Assembly: GCA_945882005.1 (NCBI GenBank)
Contig: CAMCWG010000008.1
Location: forward strand, 1-24,847
From: Bordetella parapertussis
GTDB lineage: Bacteria > Pseudomonadota > Gammaproteobacteria > Burkholderiales > Burkholderiaceae_B
Direction of reading: 5' to 3'
Length of the DNA stretch: 24,847 nt
Notes under the pieces: generated by a model
The model's database searches: none
Seen by the model: the letters and a program-made list of their open reading frames with translations, nothing else
What the model was told of the DNA's origin: nothing
In this document: piece by piece, positions 1-9,200 of the stretch
Layout: the number at the start of each line of letters is the position of its first letter
Position numbering within the stretch: the stretch's first letter is position 1
Made by a program: the position numbers and the translations under genes

Positions 1-1
1 C

Positions 2-1660
2 CCAAGCGACCTGCTTGGCTCGCGATCGGTGGCGGCATTCTCGCGACTGAGCTATGCGAGTATTGATCGATCGACTGCAGCAACGCTTGCTGCCGCAGGT
101 CAACGAGAGTCGTTGCAAGGGATGGTGCTCGCCAGCTATCGCTTGGGACACGAGACGGCAACACACGGCGAGGATGCATCAAAAACTCTGATGCGTACAC
201 AAGCGAATCCAGCCAACTATCGTAATCGTTACCTTTTAGGTAAAGCTGTCTATTCGCTCAGTGCAGCGCAGCAACTCACACTCACGGCAGAGTCTCAATA
301 TCGCACTCAAGCGACCGAGGTCTATTCGGCGCGCGCACTGCGACCGACGGCTCCACGCGCCACGCTAGACTTCGATACACGCGATCGTATTGAACGTGAC
401 CGCGTTTCTCTTGAGCACCGAGTGACTGATTTCAACGCGGCTTGGGTGCAAAGCGCAGAGACGAAAATTTATTGGCAAGATGCCCTTGTCAATCAGTTCA
501 CTGAAGAGGAGCGTGTCCGCTCGCAACCACGAACCCGCGATAACACCTACCGTACTCGCCTAGTCGGGCTCACTTCACAATTTGAATCGAACCTGTCTGG
601 CTGGGTTAATCAGAAATTAACCTATGGGTTCGACTGGAGCCAAGCTCAAGTGTCTGGGCTACGCAATGGAACTGTGCCACCCTATGGTGAGGTGTTTCCG
701 GTCAAGCCGTTCCCCGATTCACGGTACACGCAAAGCGGCATTTTCGGTCAAAGTGAAATCGAGCTTGGATCTGTCAGCGTGATTCCAGGCCTGCGCTTCG
801 ATCACTATCAGATAGCCCCGTCAAATAATGCTTATGTAGGTGCCGCGCCACAAAGGTCAAAAGGGCAGGCAGTAACGCCAAGGCTTGGCGCAGTCTGGAA
901 ATGGATGCCGGCTGTCTTGCCCTATGCCCAGATCGCACGCGGATTTCGGGCGCCAACTCCCGAGCAGGTCAATAACGGGTTCAGCAATCTCGCTGCTGGC
1001 TACACCAGTATCGGAAATGCCGAGCTTAAGCCCGAATACGCCGATAGCATCGAGCTAGGCGCCCGAGGCTCGATACAAGGTGTTCGTTACAGCATTGCTG
1101 GATTTGATAATCGATATAAAAACTTTATTAGCCAGCAGCGGATCGCTGGCCGTGGCAGTCCTACAAATCCCTTTGTGTACCAGTATGTGAACCTGAGCAC
1201 CGCACGCATTAGAGGTGTCGTTCTTAGTACTGATACAAAAATTGACGATCGCTGGAGCCTTCAAGCCGGCGTTGCCTATCTCAAAGGGACAACTGAAATC
1301 AACGGACGTGCGCAACCGCTCGATAGCGTTGAGCCACTGAAGGCGATTGTTGGTGTGCGTTATGACGCCGGCCAGTGGGGAGCGCGTGGAAATATCACGT
1401 ACAGCGCATCCAAATCGGTGGGTGATATTGCACAAGCCGCAGAGAAACAGTTTGCGCCGGGAGCTAGCACGGTTCTCGACCTAGGTTGGTTCTGGAAGCC
1501 GAATCGCAATTTAACGCTCAACGTAAATATCAATAACGCGTTCGATGCCAAATATTGGCGCTGGTCGGATATGCGCGGGCTTGAAGAGGCAAGTGCTGTC
1601 AAGGACGCCTACACCGCCGCCGGTCGAAATGTTCAGTTTTCTTTGCGCTATGACTACTAA
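2..1660 (+). CDS. hmuR: TonB-dependent heme receptor (5' end outside window)
   Basis: The 3' part of an outer-membrane TonB-dependent receptor. The frame is already open at the first base, so the true start, signal peptide, TonB box and most of the plug lie upstream; the GTG at 29 is not a credible start. About 550 residues of beta-barrel are visible. The segment GFRAPTPEQ followed by the IGNAELKPE stretch (around 970-1035) is the conserved barrel signature of heme/hemoglobin receptors (HmuR/BhuR/HemR type), and the protein ends in an alternating aromatic strand (FSLRYDY) typical of barrel insertion. Role from the family: binding heme or heme proteins outside the cell and passing heme to the periplasm using TonB energy. 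The hemS, hmuTUV and tonB genes follow directly, which makes heme much likelier than a siderophore as the ligand. The plug histidine ligand cannot be checked. Confidence 0.9.
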   Translation, partial: PSDLLGSRSVAAFSRLSYASIDRSTAATLAAAGQRESLQGMVLASYRLGHETATHGEDASKTLMRTQANPANYRNRYLLGKAVYSLSAAQQLTLTAESQYRTQATEVYSARALRPTAPRATLDFDTRDRIERDRVSLEHRVTDFNAAWVQSAETKIYWQDALVNQFTEEERVRSQPRTRDNTYRTRLVGLTSQFESNLSGWVNQKLTYGFDWSQAQVSGLRNGTVPPYGEVFPVKPFPDSRYTQSGIFGQSEIELGSVSVIPGLRFDHYQIAPSNNAYVGAAPQRSKGQAVTPRLGAVWKWMPAVLPYAQIARGFRAPTPEQVNNGFSNLAAGYTSIGNAELKPEYADSIELGARGSIQGVRYSIAGFDNRYKNFISQQRIAGRGSPTNPFVYQYVNLSTARIRGVVLSTDTKIDDRWSLQAGVAYLKGTTEINGRAQPLDSVEPLKAIVGVRYDAGQWGARGNITYSASKSVGDIAQAAEKQFAPGASTVLDLGWFWKPNRNLTLNVNINNAFDAKYWRWSDMRGLEEASAVKDAYTAAGRNVQFSLRYDY

Positions 1661-1670
1661 AGAGGTCGCC

Positions 1671-2807
1671 ATGCTACTTACTCAAGAGACTATTCAAAAT
1701 TCTTATCACGCAATGCGTCGCGTAAATGGGATGCGGGTGCGTGATATTGCACAGCAGTTAAATATCACCGAAGCGCAGCTGATTGCAGCACATCTGGACG
1801 ATGCAGGCTGCGCGACAGATGCCGATCAAAGAGCTATCTCGAATTCTTTGCATGCCATCCGCTTGTCTGAAGATTGGCCTGTCATGCTGGCGTCGTTTGA
1901 GGCGTTAGGGCGCGTCATGGCGTTAACACGCAACCACGCGTGTGTGCATGAGAGCATTGGACATTACAAAAATATCAGTCACCGAAATGGTATCGGCCTG
2001 ATTCAAGGTGAAGCAATTGAATTGCGCGCTTTTTATCGCGCGTGGCGATTTGGCTTTGCGGTGACTGAGTCAAGGCAGGCCTCCTCAAGCGCGGGGGTAA
2101 CCCATCAAGGGACGACCCAACATAGTTTGCAGTTTTTCGATGAGACAGGGATCGCAATACATAAAGTGTTTTTGCGTCCTGAGAGTGATCTACAGCAGTA
2201 TCACCAGTTCGTGGAGCGCTTTCGGCATCCGGTACAGACGCTAAGCGAGTTTGCCAGCGCGCCCAGCCGTATTGCCCCGAGCCGATGCGTCACTGAACAT
2301 GTGGATATCTGGGCTTTCCACCAGGCGTGGCGCAATCTTAACGATACACACGAATTTTTTGACTTACTGAAACGGTTTTCAATTTCGCGTATTGCGGCGC
2401 TGCGCTTAGCCGAAAGTGATTTCGCTCAGCCACTACAGCTAGACCAAATTGAATCTCTCTTGCTTCGTGCGGCTGGGCAAAAAATCCCGATCATGGTTTT
2501 CGTGGGTAATCAGGGGATGCTGCAAATCCACTCAGGTACGGTGAGTAGGGTCGTGCGCAGTAAAGCTTGGTTAAATATCCTCGACGATCACTTTAATTTG
2601 CATTTGTTGCTTGATAGCGTCCAGACTCTTTGGCTGGTAAAGAAGCCAACACAAAACGGCTATGTCACGTCAATTGAGGCGTTTGATGAACAAGGTGAGC
2701 TCGTCGTCACATTTTTTGGAGAACGTGGGCTAGATAGCCCTGAGCTTCAAACCTGGAGAGAACTCACGGAATCGTTGGCAATGGAGGCTGAGGCATGCCT
2801 CCACTGA
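1671..2807 (+). CDS. hmuS: HemS/ChuS-family hemin-degrading or heme-trafficking protein
   Basis: A cytoplasmic heme-handling protein of 378 residues, close to the usual 345-370 of HemS/ChuS/HmuS. It has the duplicated two-domain layout: the first half contains ALGRVMALTRN (79-89) followed by CVHE and GHYKNIS, and the second half contains PIMVFVGNQGMLQIHSG (273-289), the classic HemS motif. H210 in the interdomain segment is a candidate heme ligand by position, which is inference. Family members bind heme delivered by HmuTUV and either degrade it oxidatively, releasing iron, or pass it on. I chose the ATG at 1671 because AGAGG lies five bases upstream; an in-frame ATG at 1650 overlaps the receptor stop and has no such site. 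The gene follows the receptor by 10 bases and overlaps hmuT by 13 bases, so it belongs to one operon. Confidence 0.9.
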   Translation: MLLTQETIQNSYHAMRRVNGMRVRDIAQQLNITEAQLIAAHLDDAGCATDADQRAISNSLHAIRLSEDWPVMLASFEALGRVMALTRNHACVHESIGHYKNISHRNGIGLIQGEAIELRAFYRAWRFGFAVTESRQASSSAGVTHQGTTQHSLQFFDETGIAIHKVFLRPESDLQQYHQFVERFRHPVQTLSEFASAPSRIAPSRCVTEHVDIWAFHQAWRNLNDTHEFFDLLKRFSISRIAALRLAESDFAQPLQLDQIESLLLRAAGQKIPIMVFVGNQGMLQIHSGTVSRVVRSKAWLNILDDHFNLHLLLDSVQTLWLVKKPTQNGYVTSIEAFDEQGELVVTFFGERGLDSPELQTWRELTESLAMEAEACLH

Positions 2808-3712
2808 GACTGCTGCCAACGAGGCTCATTGGTCGACGCCAGCTGCTGCAAGCCGCTTGCCTGGGTGTGCTGTCCGGAATCACAAGCGCAGAGGCAGCCC
2901 AAGTGCGGGCTAATTCCAAGCGACGCGTTGTGTGCGTCGGGGGCGGACTGACCGAAATCGTTTGCGCCTTAGGGCAAGAGTCTAGCCTTGTTGGTGTGGA
3001 TACAACGTCAAGATTTCCCCACGGTGTGCGACGCTTACCTAGCGTGGGATACGCCCGTAATCTGTCGTTAGAGGGCATTCTTGCCTTGGCGCCACAGAAT
3101 GTGATTGTGAGTCATGACGCCGGACCGATTTCGGTGTTGTCACGTCTGCGAGGCGCTGGTGTTGCGGTATCAACTGCTGAAGATGGGTATACGGTTGAGG
3201 CACTGATATTGCGTGTCAAGCAGCTAGGTCGTATCTTGAGGTGCGAGGAAAGGGCTCAGTTACTCGCCGAGAAGCTTTGGCGAGACTGGGGTGTTGTGGC
3301 ACAAGATCTGTCGGCGCAAAAGCCAAACATCCGGGTGATGTTCGTTTTGGGTCAGTCCCCTGGTCAGTTCATTGTTGCAGGTGCAGGTACTGGTGCGCAT
3401 GTGATGCTGCAATACGCGGGTTTGCAAAACGCCTTTGCAGACACAGTGGGCTATCGTCCCATTACAACGGAAGCGTTGATCGCTGCGCGGCCGGATTTGC
3501 TTGTCGTGACACAGCCTGATTCTATGGCTCACCAGAGTAGTCCAAGTGTCAGTGAATCGATCGTGCAGATTAAAGGCCTAGCCATGACACCAGCCGCACG
3601 CGCCTCGCGTTGGCTCGTGTTTGACACAATGTTTCTCTTGGGCTTTGGCCCGCGCATGCCAGACGCAATATTGGCGCTACGCCGCGCGGCAAGCGAGGCG
3701 ATACGCCTATGA
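2795..3712 (+). CDS. hmuT: Periplasmic heme-binding protein of ABC importer (HmuT)
   Basis: Periplasmic substrate-binding protein (TroA/class III fold) of a heme ABC importer, 305 residues. The N-terminus has a twin-arginine-like signal (GRRQLLQAACLGVL, 13-26) ending near a SAEAA cleavage region around residue 35, so export may be by Tat or Sec. The segment PSVGYARNLSLEG (82-94) matches the heme-coordinating tyrosine region of HmuT/ShuT, with Y86 as the expected axial ligand. It receives heme from the outer-membrane receptor and hands it to HmuUV. The start overlaps the hmuS end by 13 bases, and the stop overlaps the hmuU ATG (ATGA), indicating translational coupling. It is distinguished from B12 or siderophore binding proteins by the VGYxRxLSxEG motif and by its neighbours. 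Confidence 0.9.
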   Translation: MPPLRLLPTRLIGRRQLLQAACLGVLSGITSAEAAQVRANSKRRVVCVGGGLTEIVCALGQESSLVGVDTTSRFPHGVRRLPSVGYARNLSLEGILALAPQNVIVSHDAGPISVLSRLRGAGVAVSTAEDGYTVEALILRVKQLGRILRCEERAQLLAEKLWRDWGVVAQDLSAQKPNIRVMFVLGQSPGQFIVAGAGTGAHVMLQYAGLQNAFADTVGYRPITTEALIAARPDLLVVTQPDSMAHQSSPSVSESIVQIKGLAMTPAARASRWLVFDTMFLLGFGPRMPDAILALRRAASEAIRL

Positions 3713-4752
3713 GTCTGACTCTGCGCAGGCGTATGCCCTCCACGACGTTTGGTCTGCTGTCCTTGTTGCTGTTTGCTGCCTTCGGTGCAACACACTTTGG
3801 TGCACTAGTGCTCGATCAATCTGCATGGCTGTTTTGGCTTGATACACCAGATACTGAGGTGTTGGCTGTTAGTCATCGACACATCCTGTGGGACATCCGT
3901 TTGCCTCGCGTGCTGTTTGCGGCGTTAATTGGAGCGAGTCTAGGTTTTGCAGGAGCGTTGACACAGGCCTTATTTCGAAACCCCTTGGCTGAACCCGGTT
4001 TGCTTGGCATTTCTTCTGGCGCCGCTTGTGCCGCGGCGCTATCGATTGTCTTTCTGACGCAGAGTCCGGCCGTAGCTGGCTTGGCCTCGCACTGGCTGTT
4101 GTTACCGCTGATCGCCTTCATCGGCGCGGTACTTGTTTGCCTGTTGCTTGAGGGGTTCTCTCGGCACTGGATGGCGGGCTCCATCGGAGGGCTACTTTTG
4201 ACTGGGATTGCAATCAACGCTCTTGCGGGAGCTGTGATTGGGCTGTGCGCCTATACGGCCACAGATAGCCAATTACGCAGCCTCACTTTTTGGACACTCG
4301 GCACGCTATCGAACGCAAGCTGGACGCTAGTCATCGTAGTCAGCGGCTTATTGGCGGGTGTCTGGGTTGCAACGCTTGGGCTCGTGCAGAAGCTCAACGC
4401 GCTGCTACTGGGGGAAAACATCGCGCGACACGTCGGGGTTTGTTTGCCAAGTCTGCGGTTACGGGTCGTTTTGATGGTGGCTGCTCTCGCAGGCTTTGCC
4501 GTGGCCTTTTGTGGCGTGATTGGGTTCATTGGCTTGGTAGCGCCACATCTGGTGCGCATGACAACAGGCGCTGACCTACGATGCGTTCTGCCGCTATCTG
4601 CCATTGTTGGGGCTGTTTTGCTACTTTGTGCCGATACCTTGGCGCGAACGATTGCTGTACCCGCCGAGGTGCCTGTGGGAATCTTTACCGCGTTGTTGGG
4701 GAGCTCCTTCTTTTTGTGGCTGCTCGTACGAGGCAAAGGAAGAACGGCATGA
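3709..4752 (+). CDS. hmuU: Heme ABC transporter permease (HmuU, FecCD family)
   Basis: Inner-membrane permease of the heme importer, 347 residues, the normal FecCD/BtuC size with about ten predicted membrane helices. The family hallmark runs from RLPRVLFAALIGASLGFAG (64-82) into RNPLAEPGLLGISSGA (90-105), and the coupling-helix motif GFIGLVAPHLVR is near residue 275. Homodimeric FecCD permeases pair with HmuV ATPases and take heme from HmuT. ATGA overlaps on both sides (with hmuT and hmuV) imply coupled translation. Sequence alone would also allow a siderophore or cobalamin permease; the heme call rests on the surrounding hmuR, hmuS and hmuT. Confidence 0.92.
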   Translation: MSLTLRRRMPSTTFGLLSLLLFAAFGATHFGALVLDQSAWLFWLDTPDTEVLAVSHRHILWDIRLPRVLFAALIGASLGFAGALTQALFRNPLAEPGLLGISSGAACAAALSIVFLTQSPAVAGLASHWLLLPLIAFIGAVLVCLLLEGFSRHWMAGSIGGLLLTGIAINALAGAVIGLCAYTATDSQLRSLTFWTLGTLSNASWTLVIVVSGLLAGVWVATLGLVQKLNALLLGENIARHVGVCLPSLRLRVVLMVAALAGFAVAFCGVIGFIGLVAPHLVRMTTGADLRCVLPLSAIVGAVLLLCADTLARTIAVPAEVPVGIFTALLGSSFFLWLLVRGKGRTA

Positions 4753-5540
4753 GCCAGTGTTCTGTCGGCCACTTACATCTGGATAAGGCGCGTGTACGAA
4801 TTGGGTCTGTGGACTTTGGCCCCTTTACGTTCGATGTCGCTCCGGGTGAGCGTATCGCCATTCTCGGTCCGAGCGGCGCCGGAAAGTCCACCTTGCTTAA
4901 ATTGCTATCGGGTGAGTACGCCACCACCTCTGGACTCCTGAATGTGATGGGAAGGCGGCTCAGTACCTTTGACCCAGTCTCGCTAAGTCATCTGCTGGCG
5001 GTCTTACCTCAGACATATCCAAATACCTTTGATATGCCGGTGAAGCTCGTCATTGGATTAGGCAGATTAGGTAAGCAGTCTGACCCGAACGTCGAACAGA
5101 TCATCAGGCAGGCGGCATTATTGGCGCGTGCGGATCACCTGCTGGAGCGAACGACAGTCGGACTGTCTGGCGGGGAACTTGCGCGTGTCCATCTTGCACG
5201 CGTCTTCGCACAACTTTGGGATGAGCGCGATGGGATCTTGCTTGTCGATGAGCCGCTTGCTGCGTTTGATCCGGGTCTCGCACTTGAGCTGTCTGAACAT
5301 TTGGCAATATTTACTCGGCTGCGTGGCCACAGCCTCATCGCTGTTTTGCATGACGTGCAGCTGGCACTGCAAGGTTTTGACCGACTGCTCATGCTCGAGC
5401 GCGGAAAGGTGTTCGCTGACTGCTCGGCGTCCCTGGAGGCCGTGCCAGCCTTGGAGGGTCTGTTTGGCGTGCGTTTCTTGGTGCATCAGACTGAGGAGGT
5501 CTTATTTTTACGTGCAACCACTTCGACTAGGAATCGGTAA
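4749..5540 (+). CDS. hmuV: Heme ABC transporter ATP-binding protein (HmuV)
   Basis: ATPase subunit of the heme importer, 263 residues. All nucleotide-binding motifs are intact: Walker A GPSGAGKST (40-48), Q-loop Q88, signature LSGGE (139-143), Walker B ILLVDE (163-168) with the following PLAAFDP D-loop, and the H-loop histidine H201. It drives heme transfer through HmuU. I use the ATG at 4749, which overlaps the hmuU stop (ATGA) and places the first beta strand correctly; a longer open frame upstream runs through hmuU and is not credible. The stop overlaps the next gene's ATG as TAATG. Confidence 0.93.
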   Translation: MSQCSVGHLHLDKARVRIGSVDFGPFTFDVAPGERIAILGPSGAGKSTLLKLLSGEYATTSGLLNVMGRRLSTFDPVSLSHLLAVLPQTYPNTFDMPVKLVIGLGRLGKQSDPNVEQIIRQAALLARADHLLERTTVGLSGGELARVHLARVFAQLWDERDGILLVDEPLAAFDPGLALELSEHLAIFTRLRGHSLIAVLHDVQLALQGFDRLLMLERGKVFADCSASLEAVPALEGLFGVRFLVHQTEEVLFLRATTSTRNR

Positions 5541-6211
5541 TGTATTTTTTTCGTTGTTTTGATCGACGACCTATTCTGCCGGCGCTTTTGATACATCTAC
5601 TTATCGCTTCGGTACTGATTCTCTTCGCAGTCTTGGATCGACAGCAAATCGGTAGCGTCCATGCCTTTGCAACAACTGATAGCGTCTTGACGATTGCTAT
5701 CGCTGACGTTCAGCTTGCCGAAGTCGGCGCGCACGAGCAGATGGTTGTCGATGATCTGCCCGCCGACATTCCTAAAGAAGCAGTGAAACCACCTGATGCC
5801 GAGATCCCTAACGAACCTGTCAGTCGTCTTGTGCCAGCCGTTAAACAAGTCAAGGAAACGTTGCGTGTCGCAATTAAACCGGGGGTTATCGCAGATGGAC
5901 AGCCGAGCACCTCGCGAGGTGACGTAGAACGTGATGCGTACGCACGGCCACAGCATCATCTTAATCCGCCTCCCGACTACCCGTTGATGCTGCGTCAGCG
6001 CGGAATCGAAGGGACGGTGTGGCTAAGAGTCCGTGTTGATCGCTCGGGTTTGCCCGAGCAGATTGTTTTGTTTAAAACCAGTGGCTATCGGCTATTCGAT
6101 GAGTCGGCGTTGCGCGCCGTCGCGCGGTGGCGTTTTAAGCCCGCGAGAGCGCAGGGGACCGCCATGGCAAGTTGGGTAGAGTTTCCCATTCGGTTTACTT
6201 TGCAGGGATAG
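5540..6211 (+). CDS. tonB: TonB-family energy transducer
   Basis: A 223-residue TonB-like protein that should couple the inner-membrane proton motive force to the heme receptor. It has one N-terminal membrane anchor (about 11-31), an acidic and proline-containing periplasmic spacer (about 70-110, PPDAEIPNEP), and a C-terminal TonB_C domain (about 136-223). That domain contains PPPDYPLMLRQRGIEGTVWL, SGYRLFDESALRAV and WRFKPA, all hallmarks of the fold. The spacer is short and poor in Pro-Lys repeats compared with classical TonB, suggesting a dedicated receptor partner. The start overlaps the hmuV stop (TAATG). No exbB or exbD is in the window, so it must use ones encoded elsewhere. The 3' end overlaps the convergent dehydrogenase gene by 17 bases. 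Confidence 0.88.
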   Translation: MYFFRCFDRRPILPALLIHLLIASVLILFAVLDRQQIGSVHAFATTDSVLTIAIADVQLAEVGAHEQMVVDDLPADIPKEAVKPPDAEIPNEPVSRLVPAVKQVKETLRVAIKPGVIADGQPSTSRGDVERDAYARPQHHLNPPPDYPLMLRQRGIEGTVWLRVRVDRSGLPEQIVLFKTSGYRLFDESALRAVARWRFKPARAQGTAMASWVEFPIRFTLQG

Positions 6212-9200
6212 CAAGCCCTGTCTGGCGAGCAGTCTCTTGTCGAATACGAGCAATGCTTGGCTCTAGACTACTCCAAGCAGGTTTGTCCGGTGCGAAGCGT
6301 GCACGCATGTATTGCACTAATGCACTGACCTGTTCGTTGTCGAGCTGTCCGGCAAAGGACGGCATGAAACCGATCGCTTGGCTCGCAGGCTTGCGCACGC
6401 CTTCTAGGATCACACGAATGACATTATCTGGCTTATCGCTGTGTAAGTTGGTGTTAAGCGCGAGCGGAACATTCGCACCCAGTAGCTTGGGGCCGTCGCC
6501 GTCGTGATGACACGCAGCACAGGCCATTGTGAACATTCTTTGGGCAGGTCCGAGCAAAGTCGCGCTAGCGCTTTGCGCTGCTACGACATAGTCTTGTGCC
6601 GCGTGGGCCGCTTGGGCGGGTGTGGCCGCTTCTTGAAACGACGCGAGGTAGTGGGCCATCGCTTTGATATCGGAATCCGGGACGGAGGCCAGTTGCTGCA
6701 CAACCGGTGCCATCGGACCGCCAGCACTACCGTGTTGTCCACTAAAACCCGTACGTAAATAATCGTAGAAGGATTGCTCAGTCCATCTGACCGGTGACTT
6801 CGATGCGGCGGCTAAAGCGGGAGCTCCCCAGCCTTTGATCCAGGCGCCCGATAAAAATCCCTGCCCAAGCTTCTCGCCACCAAGCATATCGCGAGGCGTA
6901 TGGCAGGCCGTGCAGTGTCCCACACCGTTGACGAGATAGGCGCCACGGTTCCAAAGCTCTCCTTGGTCGGCGAGCAAAGTCTGTGAAGTCGTCGGCTCGC
7001 TGTACAAGGCATTCCAGACCGCCATGAGAGGACGGTACGAAAACGGTGCCGATAGTTGCGTCGTTGGATTGCTTTGTGCGACAGGTGCTTGCACCATTAA
7101 GTAGGCATAGATCGACGTAATGTCCTCATCCGTCATGTTTTTAAATGACGTGTACGGAAATGCGGGATAGAGCAGATGTCCGTCTCTCGATACGCCATCG
7201 CGCATCGCACGCCTAAAAGCGGGCAGGGACCAAGCACCAATGCCGCTATCTTTATCTGGCGTTAAGTTCGTGGAATAGACCGTGCCAAAGGGTGTCTGTA
7301 TTCCAAGACCGCCCGCATTGGGCTGACCACCCGGCGCAGTGTGACAGGTCACACAATTACCCAGTGCGACCAATTGTCGACCTTTCTCTATGGTTTGTGG
7401 TGAATACAGAGCTGGGTTGAACTGAGTAATGGGCGCAATAGGCGCAGGCCCGCGTAAGCCGAGCCAGCCAAGTGACAGACCTGCCACGCCGGCAAGCAAC
7501 GCGGCCAGTCTTTTTGCAAAAGGTCTTCGCGTCGGCCAATGCGCATTTGGGTTTGCTTTAGCAGGGAGCGCCAGTTGTATGGGTTGCTCAGCGGGGTAAA
7601 TCGGCTGGGATGCAGGAGGAAGGGGGTTCAATGCCGCTCGCACCACTTCTGGTGTGAAAGGCGGCTGACGAAATCGAATGCCCGTTGCATCAAAGATTGC
7701 ATTGGCGATTGCTGCCGTGCCGGGCACGGACGAAGATTCTCCCGCACCAAGTGGTGCCTCGTTGGGACGAGGCATTTGTAAGACATCGATAACCGGCACC
7801 TGACGGAAATTCAGAATAGGATAAGAGCCCCATTCACGCGTTGCCACAGTGTTGTCTTGCTTGCGTACCGGTACGCTCTCGTGCAGCGCGCGGCTGGTTG
7901 TCTGAACCACATTGCCGTGCACTTGATGTTCTACACCGGCAGGGTTGATCGTCATGCCGGCATCGTGACCAACCACGACGCGTTTGACATGGACCTCACC
8001 CGTGTGACGGTTTACTTCGACGTCAGCCACCCATGCAGCCCACGCGGCACCGAACCCAGGCCACTTACTATGGATGTAACGGGCATAGGCAACACCCTGG
8101 CCGCGCAACATGTCGCCATCGGTGTGTTGCTGCTGAGGCTCAGTGTGCCGCAGCCAGCCCGCTTTGTCGGTCGTGGCCTGCAAGAGTTCTCTTGCGCGTG
8201 GATCGTCTAAATAGCGTAGGCGGAACTCGACCGGATCAACACCCGCTTGCGTCGCAAGTTCGTCAATATAGGATTCGTGCGCGAACGAATTTGGTAATGC
8301 GGATACGCCACGTAACCAGGAGGCCCGAAGAATCGGCGGCATGTCGTTGACCGTCACCCTCAGATTCCCAACTTGATAGGGTGGGCGAGCCGTACGATCA
8401 CCCATCTCGTAAGTTTGGGCGAGAGGCTCAATCGTGCGTGTCAGTAGCAGGGCAAGAGTCGGGGCACCATTTGAGGGATAAGAGGTTTGAAAGTCATAGG
8501 CTGCAAAGTCGCCCGCAGCATCCAACCCTCCACGTACTTGCATCCACTGCGCTGCGCCTTTGGGTTCCCAGAGGTTCTCTTGCTCACGGGTGAGCTGCAC
8601 ACGTACGGGTGCACCGACCGCACGCGACAGCAATACTGCGTCGGCTGCTACATCATCGGCGCCATTACGCCCATAGCAGCCTGAAGCTTCCATCCGGACG
8701 ATTTCAATGTCTAGGTCGGTCAGCCCACTCAGGCGTGCGAGATCGGCACGCAGCACGTGCGGGTTTTGTGTGCCGGCCCATACAGTGAGCTTATACGGTT
8801 CAGCGTTTGACCAGTCTGCAATCGCGCAAGACGGTCCGATCGAGGCATGCATCTGATAGGGCCAGATGTAGGTGCGTGAGAGCTCAGTCCCCCCAGCCTG
8901 CAGCGCGGTATCTATGTTGCCTTCGTTAATCAGTTCGCGCGGTGTCGAGGGGTTGGCCCGTAGAGCGTTTTCAAGATTACTCAGGTCGGGCAGGCCTGGC
9001 CAGTCTTTCCAGACAACGCGCAACTGGCTAGCTGCTTGCTCGGCGAGTTCTTCGCGCTCGGCAACAATGCCGATAAAGTCACGAATGACGACTACGGCTT
9101 TAATGCCAGGGATATGGGCAATCGAGGTCTCGTCAACAGACTCTAGAAGGTTGCCAACAAAATCACCATGGTCGGCACCTGCGTAAGGTGGTCTGACCAC

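Noticed and set aside
1055..1435. 126-residue open frame on the - strand inside the heme receptor
   Set aside because: Opposite strand of a conserved beta-barrel; no motif or ribosome site of note.
1545..1670. Upstream extension of the HemS-like gene to 1545 or 1650
   Set aside because: The extension overlaps the receptor and has no HemS-like content; the ATG at 1671 has a good ribosome site.
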